Positions 25,897-33,309 of a DNA stretch of 64,000 nucleotides are shown in pieces (positions within the stretch are counted from its first letter, which is position 1; each line of letters starts with the position of its first letter). The DNA is from Pelomonas sp. Root405. Its GTDB lineage: Bacteria; Pseudomonadota; Gammaproteobacteria; Burkholderiales; Burkholderiaceae_C. A program made the position numbers and the translations under genes. The notes beneath the pieces are model-generated. The model saw only the letters and a list, made by a program, of their open reading frames with translations. It did no database searches and was not told where the DNA came from. The stretch lies in contig NZ_LMDU01000012.1 of the NCBI RefSeq assembly GCF_001425165.1, positions 263,036-327,035 on the forward strand. The letters run 5' to 3'.

Positions 25897-26595
25897 TTAG
25901 GTGAGCAACCGTGCCGCCATGTTGGTCCACACCTGCGTCGGCGCAATTGCCATGCGCAATGGCCAGGAAAGCACGAGCAAGCTTCCGCCCACGGCATAGA
26001 CCGGATGAACACAGTGATGCTTGCGCCAATCATGGGCGATGCACCACAACACCAGGGCCGCGGCAATCGCGGTCTCGACGACGAGAAAGTAGCCCGCGCC
26101 GTTGAGCAGCTTTAGCACTCTAAACACAGCCGGGCCCAGCACCGCGACCATGGCGAGCATCATCAGCCGCTTGTGATACGCAGCGTTGCGTCTCAACGCC
26201 ACGCCGAGCGCAAAAAATATTGCAAACGTTCCGATGCTGAAGATGGGAACGATGAAGAACTGTTGGGAAGTCAGCCCCATGGGGCTGCGGCGGTTGCTCA
26301 GCGCAACGTCGATGGCTGGAACCAAGCCCACCACCACGACCAGCACCGCCAGCGCGGTGCCAGCCAAGCCCAAAGCCATGTGAGCCTTGACCTGACGCGC
26401 CGCAATCAGCCGCACCTGCACGAAGAACACGATGACCCAAGCGGTGAAAACGACGCTGTGCAAGGTCAACATCGACGGCAGTGGCGGCAGGCTGAACAGA
26501 GGCCGCGCGTAGAACGTCCTGAAGAACCCGACCAGGGTCAATAAGGCCACAGCAAGGGCGAAAACAGAATAGAAGCGACTTCTGGCGATGCTCAT
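25897..26595 (-). CDS. polytopic membrane protein of unknown function
   Basis: A 232-residue integral membrane protein with about six hydrophobic segments and conserved-looking His positions (LTLHSVVFTAW, KAHMALG, YHKRLMML), which could suit haem or quinone contact but this is not established. I do not know its family. ATG 26595 has GGAG upstream. It follows the PEP-CTERM gene by 30 bases and is likely co-transcribed with it. Confidence 0.7.
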   Translation of the reverse strand: MSIARSRFYSVFALAVALLTLVGFFRTFYARPLFSLPPLPSMLTLHSVVFTAWVIVFFVQVRLIAARQVKAHMALGLAGTALAVLVVVVGLVPAIDVALSNRRSPMGLTSQQFFIVPIFSIGTFAIFFALGVALRRNAAYHKRLMMLAMVAVLGPAVFRVLKLLNGAGYFLVVETAIAAALVLWCIAHDWRKHHCVHPVYAVGGSLLVLSWPLRMAIAPTQVWTNMAARLLT

Positions 26596-26625
26596 CTCAC
26601 GTTTCTCCAGACCCACCGGACCCAT

Positions 26626-27597
26626 TCACCTGCGGGCGTTTGATGCGGTACTGCCCGCGCGTTTGCGCTTGAGCCAAACCATGCCGAGCCCAAGCGCAAG
26701 CAGGCCCCAGCTGCCCGGCTCGGGGACGGCCGTGGTGGCGTAGTCGTGACCGCTTTCCGCGATCAGGTCCAGACCGGGCGTGACGGCGTCCAGATAGAAG
26801 CGGGCTGTGTTGGACGCATCCAGATGCGTCTGCTGCAAGTCGCCGTACCAGCTGAGATTGCCGGCACCATCCCCGTACCAGCCGGCGCGGTCGTCGGCAC
26901 TGACGCTGAGCTGGGCGCCCAGGGTCATTACTTCGCCGATCACGCCGTTGACGGTGATCGGGTGGCTGAAGGAGGAATTCGGCACCTTCTGGTAGAGCCC
27001 GTTCGGATAGTGGTACATCGTGTCGATGTTCACGCCGCCACCGCTGCCGCGCATGAAGTAGTCGAAGTAGAACGTGCCAGAGTCGTAGCCGCTGAACTGC
27101 GGTCCCACGTGACCGGCGCCGTTCGATGTCGCGTGCAGGTTCACGGTGTAGACGAACTGCACGGGGGTGCCTGCCGCCAGCGTGGCGCTGCTCAGCAACA
27201 CCGTGTCGACAAAACTGCCGCCGAAGCTGCCCACAGCGACCGGCGTACCGTTCGAGATTGTCGGGATGCCGGGCGCAACGGCGTTCACGAAGGACAAGCC
27301 GTCGACCTTGGCTTTCAACACGCCAGGTGCAGCGAAGGATGAACCGGAAATGGCGGCACCCGCGAAGGCGCGGGTAGCGCTGCCTATGACCATGTCCCGA
27401 GCGCCGCTGGCGGAACGCCCGCCGGCCAGCGGTTGCTCGATCACCGTCATGGGCAGGCGCGTGCCGGCGTTGTCACCGGACACATAGCCGTTGCCAGTCG
27501 CCTCCACCACCACCACCGCGTGGGTGGCGGTGAAGCAGCACAGGGACAAGGCAGCCAGCGTGAAGCGGAGAGACCGCGCATGCAGATGAGTCGACAT
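26626..27597 (-). CDS. PEP-CTERM sorting domain protein
   Basis: A 323-residue exported protein: signal peptide (about 1-27, ...ATHA), a beta-rich middle with many Gly, Ser and Thr and no recognised domain, and a C-terminal PEP-CTERM tail (VPEPGSWGLLALGLGMVWL then KRKR). It is presumably processed by an exosortase and placed at the surface or released. ATG 27597 has AAGGAAA upstream. It is the second PEP-CTERM protein in the window. Confidence 0.82.
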   Translation of the reverse strand: MSTHLHARSLRFTLAALSLCCFTATHAVVVVEATGNGYVSGDNAGTRLPMTVIEQPLAGGRSASGARDMVIGSATRAFAGAAISGSSFAAPGVLKAKVDGLSFVNAVAPGIPTISNGTPVAVGSFGGSFVDTVLLSSATLAAGTPVQFVYTVNLHATSNGAGHVGPQFSGYDSGTFYFDYFMRGSGGGVNIDTMYHYPNGLYQKVPNSSFSHPITVNGVIGEVMTLGAQLSVSADDRAGWYGDGAGNLSWYGDLQQTHLDASNTARFYLDAVTPGLDLIAESGHDYATTAVPEPGSWGLLALGLGMVWLKRKRAGSTASNARR

Positions 27598-27809
27598 GGA
27601 TTTCCTTTCGGGATGACCGGAACCTCGCAAGGCATCGTTTCAGCCGGTTGCTGAAGAGCTTTACGGAGTACGGGTCGCCCGGCGGACATCGCCACGTCGT
27701 GAAAGTGAGGCCTCTCGCTCAGTCTCGGCGCGCTGAACGCCGGCCGAACGCGGAATGAATAGCCGAAATGGTCGGGTGCGCGCAGCGATTGCCGCGCGCA
27801 CCCGGTCCA

Positions 27810-28247
27810 TCACTTGCGGAACTTGCGCACCAGGTCCTCTACACGCGGCCCGCCGGGCTGGGCCGCGCTGGACACCTTGATGACGCTCAGCGTGCGCTCC
27901 GCGCCGGCTTCGAGCGTGGCCTGGTGGACGGCTTGGAGCAGCGTCCAGACCTTTTCGGGCGGGCCTTCGACGACGGTGCCCATGGCGTGCACCTCGTAGC
28001 GCAGGCCCGAGGCCTGGATGACGGCGATGGCGGCGTCGACATGCTTGTAGCGGTCGGTGGCCGTGCCGGCGGGCCGGGGGATCACCTGGATCTCGGCAAT
28101 CATGTGGCCGGCCCCGGCCGGCGTGGCTGCCGCGGTGGGTGCCGGCGCTGGCGCCTGCTGCGCCCAGGCGGCGCCGCAGCTCAGCAAGGGCAAGGCCAGC
28201 AGGGCAAGCCGGAAACGACGTGAACGGGAGAACGATGGATGTGCCAT
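27810..28247 (-). CDS. exported MTH1187/YqgV-family thiamine-binding protein
   Basis: A 145-residue protein. Residues 1-30 are a signal peptide (LALLALPLLSCGAAWAQ), then a Pro/Ala linker, then a MTH1187-family domain (UPF0045) with MIAEIQVIPRP at the start, YEVHAMGTVVEG in the middle and RTLSVIKVSS near the end. The family binds thiamine or related compounds and is normally cytosolic, so the export signal is unusual. A TPP riboswitch precedes the gene, supporting a role in thiamine capture in the periplasm. Confidence 0.87.
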   Translation of the reverse strand: MAHPSFSRSRRFRLALLALPLLSCGAAWAQQAPAPAPTAAATPAGAGHMIAEIQVIPRPAGTATDRYKHVDAAIAVIQASGLRYEVHAMGTVVEGPPEKVWTLLQAVHQATLEAGAERTLSVIKVSSAAQPGGPRVEDLVRKFRK

Positions 28248-28330
28248 GTGCAGCTCATGCAGATGGCAGGTCGGCGATCGTTGAAGCCACGGTACCGGCG
28301 CGAGAAGAGCGAAGCCGGTGGACCTGCAAC

Positions 28331-28416
28331 GTGCTTCCCTGCGCGAGGATTACCTCAATCAGGTTCAAAGGGACTCTCTCAGTCGCCGCGGCCTTGCGGT
28401 CGCGACAACACCCCCA
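28331..28416 (-). promoter_or_regulatory. TPP riboswitch (THI element)
   Basis: On the minus strand the conserved core of the thiamine pyrophosphate aptamer is present in order: GGGGGTGTT near the start, CTGAGAGAG, CCCTTTGAACCTGAT, then GAGGTAATCCTCGCGCAGGG. This is an almost exact match to the family consensus. It lies 83 bases upstream of the MTH1187-family gene. No T-run follows, but GCAGGTC and GACCTGC downstream could pair, so control of translation is more likely than termination. A TAGAAT -10 candidate is at 28470-28465. Confidence 0.95.
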
Positions 28417-28513
28417 GCGGTTGACTACGCCAGCCGCACGATGGCGACCGGCGTGGCGAGGGCGATTCTAGAGTCGCCAAACGCTGGTCGCTGCCGTCAC
28501 GGCGGTGGTGCCG

Positions 28514-31500
28514 TTAGCGATCCGTCCCCTCGCTCGCCTTTCCCGGCTCCACCGGCTCCACCGGCTCCACCGTCACCACCTTCGCCGGCCAGGCCCCGCC
28601 AGCGCTGAACGCGGCCCAGGCCCAGCTGACCCAGCGCAGCAGCGACGCCGCCAGCCACAGCGCCCAGGCCAGCATCAGCACGCGGTAGAGCCAGACCGGT
28701 GCGCTCAGGACCCACGCGCTGGCGGTGTGCTCGGTGAAGCGGTCGCTCGTCCAGCTCAGCAGATGGCTGCCCGACCCCGGCCCGGCAACCAGCAGGTCGG
28801 GGTAGCCCAGCAGGCCGGTCCGCAGCACGTCCAGCAACGCGCCGATGGCGAACAACGTCAACAGCACCAGCAACAACTGGACGGCGATGCGCAGGCCACG
28901 TCGGCGGCTGTCGCCGCCCCAGCGCAGCCGCGCCTCCAGCGCGCCGAACCACGCTGCCAGCACGGCCAGCGCACCGAACGACACCGGCGCCACGCCGAGC
29001 GCCAGCACCAGCCACGCCGGCCGGCTCATGACACCAGGCAGGCCGCGCGGCATGAACCACGCCAGCACCAGCACCACCGCCAGCACGCCCCAGATCAGGA
29101 CGGCCGGCCCGATCGGCGGCCCGCCGACGGCGAGCACGATGCGGTCCTGCGGCACATTCAACTTCAGCATGTCGTTGACACCGGGAAGCCCGAGCGCCAG
29201 GCCCTCGTGCCGCCACAGCGCGTCCATGCCCTGCGGTTCACGCCAGCGGATCACGACGTCCTGCGTGCCGGGCGTCAGCGGCAGGCTCAACGTGCCATCG
29301 CGCAGCTGCAGCGCCAGTGTGGCGCCGTTGATGGTCACGCCCAGCAGCTCGGCGCCCGCGGTCAGCTTGAGCGCATGCGGGCCGCCCAGGCTGCTGCGCA
29401 GCATCAGCCGCAGCTGCACGTCGCTGCTGCGCTCGCCCGGCGTCACCTCGGTCTGCACGCTGTCCAGCGTCAGCGTCTGGCCGCCCACGCCGGCCGGCTT
29501 GCTGATGGCCAGCTTGAGCGTCTCGCCGGGCCAAGGCCGCCATTCGGGCAGCCATTCGCCGCCCTGCTGCAGCGCCGTTGCCGCCAGCCCGGTCGGCTCC
29601 ACATGCCATTGCGGCGATGCGGCCAGCGTCCAGCGCTCGACCTGGTTCGGCTCCTTGCCGGCAACGAGCGTCAGCGCCGCGCTCGGCTGCAGGCTGCTCG
29701 CCACCTCGGCCGCCTCCTCACCGCCGAGCTGCAGGCTGGCAAAGCCGTCTTCCACGGTCACACGAGCATCGCCCACGGCCTCGCCGGGCAGCAGCGCCCA
29801 GCGCACCCGCAGCGGCGCGCGGCTGGGCGCCAGGCGCTCGATGCGTGTGGCCACCTGCCAGCGCAAGCCAAGCTCCAACCGCCTGTCCACGCGCACCAAC
29901 GGCGGCAGCGCGTCGCGCTGCGTGCCGGCGTCCTCGGCCCGCGCGCTGCCGGCCACGGCCTCGCGGCTGAGCGAGATTGCGCCGGTGCTCTGGCCGCGCG
30001 GGTCCAGGCCGGCGAGCGTCCAGCCCGTCAGCTCGGCCTGCAGCACACGCGGCGGCAAGGGCAGCGCAATGTCCAGCCCACTGGCATTGCCGATGTCGGC
30101 GGCCAGCACCAGCTGATGCACGCCGGCCGGCACGGCGGCCCAGAGCTGCCCCTGGGCGTCGCGCCGCGTGGCCGCAGGCTGGCCGTCCAGCGTCACGCTG
30201 GCCGGTTGCCAGCCGGTACCCTGGCCGGGCAGGGGCACGGCAACCAGCGCCTGCGCATGGACTTCCGCTCGCAGCTGCACCGACGAGCCCGACGCGCTGA
30301 CCAGCAGCCGCGCCAGCTCAGCGCAACGTGGCAGGCAGTCGGGCGGCGCGGCCAGCTTGCCGCGCAGGGTCTTCAGCTGCTCGTCGCTTGGCCAAGGTGC
30401 CGCGGTCGAGGCCTGGGCTTCGCTCGGTTGGGGCGTCAGGCTCAGCGCCATCAGCAAGGCGGCCGCAGCGACGCCGGTGCGCGGCAGCGGCAGGCGGGGC
30501 GACTTCACGCCGGCCACCACAACCAGGGCTAGCGCCAGCAGCGCCAGGCCGACGAGCTTGAGCAGCGCCGTCGCCCACGGCGGCAGCAACCACAGATCGA
30601 GCGTCTCATCGGCAGTGACGGGGCCGCTCCAGCTCAGCCGGTGGGCGCGCCAGGTCCACGACGGCAGGCCGGGACCGGTCTGCACGCGGGCGCCGGGGTC
30701 CACGCGAGCGAGGTCGCTGCTGGCGTAGGGCGATGTGGGCTCGGCGGGTGGCGGTGGCGCTTTCTTCTCGAGCCGCAATGTGTCGCTCATCTCCGCAACG
30801 GCGGGCGCCGCGGCAGGTGCGGCCACTTCATGAGCTTCCGCGAAGACGATGCCCCGCTGCTCCAGGCTCGGGTAGATCGCCTGCCGGATCTCGTCCACCG
30901 CGAATGGCAGCAGCACCAGCGCCAGCAGCACCGCCGCCGCCAGCCGCCCGCGCGCAAACGCGGCTTGCGCCCGCCCCGCCGGCAGCACCTGCGCCAGCGC
31001 CGTCAGCGCCAGCAGCGCGAACCACAGCGCCGCCGGCGGGCTGCCCGGCGTGTGCCAGGTCAGCGCCAGCGCCACGCCCACCAGCACGCCCACGCGCCAG
31101 CCCAGCAGCCGGAAGGCGGCCAGCGCGGCCAGCAGCACGAAGAAAAAGTCCCACAGCGTCCACATCGACACCCAGGCGCCGTCGGCGCGGCTCGGGCCCT
31201 GAGCATGCAGCAGGCGCCAGCCGGGCGGCAGCTGCAGCGTCGCATTCAGCTGATCCACGCTGGCGCTCCAGCCGCTGGCGGGCAGCGCACCGTCGCGCGG
31301 CCAGCGGCTGTCGGCCTCGATGCGGGCGGCGCTCTGGCGCACTTCGAAGCCGGCCGGGCCGTCGGTAGCCAGCCGGGTGATGGGCTGGTCCTGGCCCGCC
31401 AGTGCCGCGCGGCCGAGCTGCCCCGGCGCGGCCATCGCCAAGCGCGAGCTGGCGGACAGCACACCGTCGAAGCGGTCATTGGCCGTCAGCCCGCGGCCGT

Positions 31501-32569
31501 CAAAGTCCAGCCACAGCCGCCGTGTCAGCGTCAGCGCATCGGGCGCCGGCTTCGCATTGCCGCGCTGCAGCTCGGTCAGTTTCAGCGTCTCCCCCGGCTT
31601 GAGGCGAAAGGCCGGCAGCGCGCGCCAGGTCTCGGGCATCTCGACCTGGCGCGGGTCCACACTGGCCGGGCCCTCGGGGCGGATCAGGCGCAAGGCCGGC
31701 TGCGCCTGGACGACCCAGACCTCCTCGGCCGGTGCGCCCTCCGGCAGCTTGAGCGCCTGCACCGGCGCGTTCAGCCGCCCGCGCAGCTCGATGTGCCAGG
31801 CACCGGGCCGCGCCTGCACGATGAGGCGGCCGTCCTCGGCCAGGCGTGCGGGCAGCGGGCTGTCCAGCTGCATCGCGCGCAGCCCCGGCAGCAGCGCCAG
31901 CGGCAGCTCCACCGCGCGGGCGCGGCCGGCCACGCGCAGTTCGAAGGCGGTTGTCACGGTCAACGGCAATTCGTCGTCAACGAGGCGCACGGTCTGCACG
32001 CTGACGCTGTCGCTGGCGGCCTCGGGATTGACCAGGGCACGCAGCCACAGCCGCCCGTCGCCATCGGGTGCGCGCGCCTGGGTGGCGCCGTCGCTGGTCA
32101 CGACGATGGCGCCCAGGCTGCGCGGCACCGCCAGGTTCTGCGGCATGCCGTCCGCCCAGGCAATGCGTCCTTCAACGACATGCGTGCCAGGCGCCAGCCA
32201 CACCGCCGGGTGGCCCTCAGCCTCCGTGACCGGCAGCGCCCGGCCACCGGCCTTGACGTCCTGCGGCCACGCGCCCGCCTCGCCCGGCAGCGCCACGCGC
32301 GCTGGCGCGCCGAACACCTGCACGTCAAGCCGAAAGCTTGCGTCACGCGCACCGGCGCCCAGCTGCAGCCGGCCCGGCCACACGCACGACGCCTCGCCCT
32401 CCGCCTGCGCCGGGCAGCCCAGCGGCGGTTGACCTTGCTGCGCCCAGGGCAGCCAGTCGCGCAGTGCGGCGGGCAGCTCGGCGGGGGACAGCGGTGCGGC
32501 GTGGGCCAAGGGCTGAGCCAAGCACAGTGCGGCGACGGAGATCAGGCGGATGAAGTGACTCAATGACAT
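28514..32569 (-). CDS. 1351-residue membrane protein with internal duplication, function unknown
   Basis: It has a signal peptide (1-26, ...AHAAP). A beta-rich half (about 30-460) is followed by a block of hydrophobic helices (about 466-560 and 680-715), then a second beta-rich half (about 720-1150) and a second helix block (about 1153-1306). Part of the first half (about 83-135, with VALPGEAGAWPQDV and VWLAPGTHVVEGRI) is echoed near 765-815 (VPLPGQGTGWQPASV and LWAAVPAGVHQLVL). The C-terminus has VEPVEPVEP from three exact 9-base repeats at 28545-28571. ATG 32569 has GGGAGG upstream; the in-frame extension above it is not credible. Not a family I recognise. Confidence 0.75.
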   Translation of the reverse strand: MSLSHFIRLISVAALCLAQPLAHAAPLSPAELPAALRDWLPWAQQGQPPLGCPAQAEGEASCVWPGRLQLGAGARDASFRLDVQVFGAPARVALPGEAGAWPQDVKAGGRALPVTEAEGHPAVWLAPGTHVVEGRIAWADGMPQNLAVPRSLGAIVVTSDGATQARAPDGDGRLWLRALVNPEAASDSVSVQTVRLVDDELPLTVTTAFELRVAGRARAVELPLALLPGLRAMQLDSPLPARLAEDGRLIVQARPGAWHIELRGRLNAPVQALKLPEGAPAEEVWVVQAQPALRLIRPEGPASVDPRQVEMPETWRALPAFRLKPGETLKLTELQRGNAKPAPDALTLTRRLWLDFDGRGLTANDRFDGVLSASSRLAMAAPGQLGRAALAGQDQPITRLATDGPAGFEVRQSAARIEADSRWPRDGALPASGWSASVDQLNATLQLPPGWRLLHAQGPSRADGAWVSMWTLWDFFFVLLAALAAFRLLGWRVGVLVGVALALTWHTPGSPPAALWFALLALTALAQVLPAGRAQAAFARGRLAAAVLLALVLLPFAVDEIRQAIYPSLEQRGIVFAEAHEVAAPAAAPAVAEMSDTLRLEKKAPPPPAEPTSPYASSDLARVDPGARVQTGPGLPSWTWRAHRLSWSGPVTADETLDLWLLPPWATALLKLVGLALLALALVVVAGVKSPRLPLPRTGVAAAALLMALSLTPQPSEAQASTAAPWPSDEQLKTLRGKLAAPPDCLPRCAELARLLVSASGSSVQLRAEVHAQALVAVPLPGQGTGWQPASVTLDGQPAATRRDAQGQLWAAVPAGVHQLVLAADIGNASGLDIALPLPPRVLQAELTGWTLAGLDPRGQSTGAISLSREAVAGSARAEDAGTQRDALPPLVRVDRRLELGLRWQVATRIERLAPSRAPLRVRWALLPGEAVGDARVTVEDGFASLQLGGEEAAEVASSLQPSAALTLVAGKEPNQVERWTLAASPQWHVEPTGLAATALQQGGEWLPEWRPWPGETLKLAISKPAGVGGQTLTLDSVQTEVTPGERSSDVQLRLMLRSSLGGPHALKLTAGAELLGVTINGATLALQLRDGTLSLPLTPGTQDVVIRWREPQGMDALWRHEGLALGLPGVNDMLKLNVPQDRIVLAVGGPPIGPAVLIWGVLAVVLVLAWFMPRGLPGVMSRPAWLVLALGVAPVSFGALAVLAAWFGALEARLRWGGDSRRRGLRIAVQLLLVLLTLFAIGALLDVLRTGLLGYPDLLVAGPGSGSHLLSWTSDRFTEHTASAWVLSAPVWLYRVLMLAWALWLAASLLRWVSWAWAAFSAGGAWPAKVVTVEPVEPVEPGKASEGTDR

Positions 32570-32657
32570 GGTGCCTCCCGGGGGCGGATGCTCGCAGAAG
32601 TGACGCGAGGGCCATGGTCGCTTGGCCGCTGCGTGTGGCTGCGGCATCATCCGTCCC

Positions 32658-32951
32658 ATGGATCGCCATGCAGTTCTGACCTTGTTGAGCGAGCACCTGC
32701 CGGTACTGCGCGAGCGCTTCGGCGTGCAGCGCCTGCGCCTGTTCGGCAGCGTCGCCCGGGGCACGGCGCAGGCTGGCAGCGATGTGGACCTGCTGGTGGA
32801 CTTTGGCGAGCCGGCCACGCCCGACGCCCTCTTCGGTGCCCAGTTCTATCTGGAGGATCTGCTCGGCTGCGCCGTCGATCTCGTTACCGAGCGCGCATTG
32901 CGCTCGCAGTTCAGGCCTTATGTCGAGCGTGACGCCATCGCCGTTGCCTGA
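32658..32951 (+). CDS. mntA: MntA-type nucleotidyltransferase antitoxin
   Basis: A 97-residue minimal nucleotidyltransferase. The active-site motif is complete: GSVARGTAQAGSDVDLLVDF, that is GS-x10-DxD, at residues about 30-49. In this family MntA adds AMP to the HEPN RNase HepT and silences it. The gene is immediately followed by, and probably overlaps, a hepT-like reading frame that contains a stop codon. It is divergent from the 1351-residue protein gene across 88 bases. Confidence 0.85.
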   Translation: MDRHAVLTLLSEHLPVLRERFGVQRLRLFGSVARGTAQAGSDVDLLVDFGEPATPDALFGAQFYLEDLLGCAVDLVTERALRSQFRPYVERDAIAVA

Positions 32952-33291
32952 GCGCGACTGGCGCCTTTTCGTGCGCGACATGGTCGAGTTCTGAGACCAG
33001 GTCCTGCTGTACACCGATGGCCACGACCTCGCCAGCCTGAGCGCCGACCGCATGCGCTTCGACGCCACCATGCGCAACCTTGAACTGATCGGTGAAGCCG
33101 CCACGCATGTGCCCGCCGACATGCGCGAGCAGGCGCCCGACGTTCCCTGGCGGCTGATCATCGGCCTGCGCAACCGGTTGATCCATGCCTATCTGTCGAT
33201 CGAACCGGAGACGGTCTGGCTGGTCATCACGGAGCATCTGCCGCTGCTGCGCAAGCGCCTTGCTGCGCTTGCCCAAGACGGCAGCGACTAG
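32944..33291 (+). pseudogene. hepT: HepT-type HEPN toxin interrupted by in-frame TGA
   Basis: The frame begins with TTG at 32944 (overlapping the mntA stop) and reads PERDWRLFVRDMVEF, then TGA at 32992-32994, then DQVLLYTDGHDLASL and onward to a normal stop at 33291. Joined, it would be 115 residues and match the DUF86/HepT family, including the RNase motif RNRLIH (R-x4-H). The TGA sits where family members commonly have a sense codon such as Cys or Trp. An internal ATG at 33052 could give a 79-residue C-terminal piece with the RNase motif. Inactivation by nonsense mutation is the simplest reading; sequence error or stop read-through remain possible. Confidence 0.75.
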
Positions 33292-33309
33292 AGCCTGTGC
33301 GTCGAGTTG

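Noticed and set aside
28505-32566. Very long plus-strand frames opposite the 1351-residue protein gene
   Set aside because: Low-complexity Arg/Gln/Ala composition typical of antisense frames; the minus-strand frame has signal peptide, helices and ribosome site.
32569-32818. N-terminal extension of the 1351-residue protein
   Set aside because: The added 83 residues are basic and irregular, overlap mntA on the other strand, and precede a good ribosome site and signal peptide at 32569.
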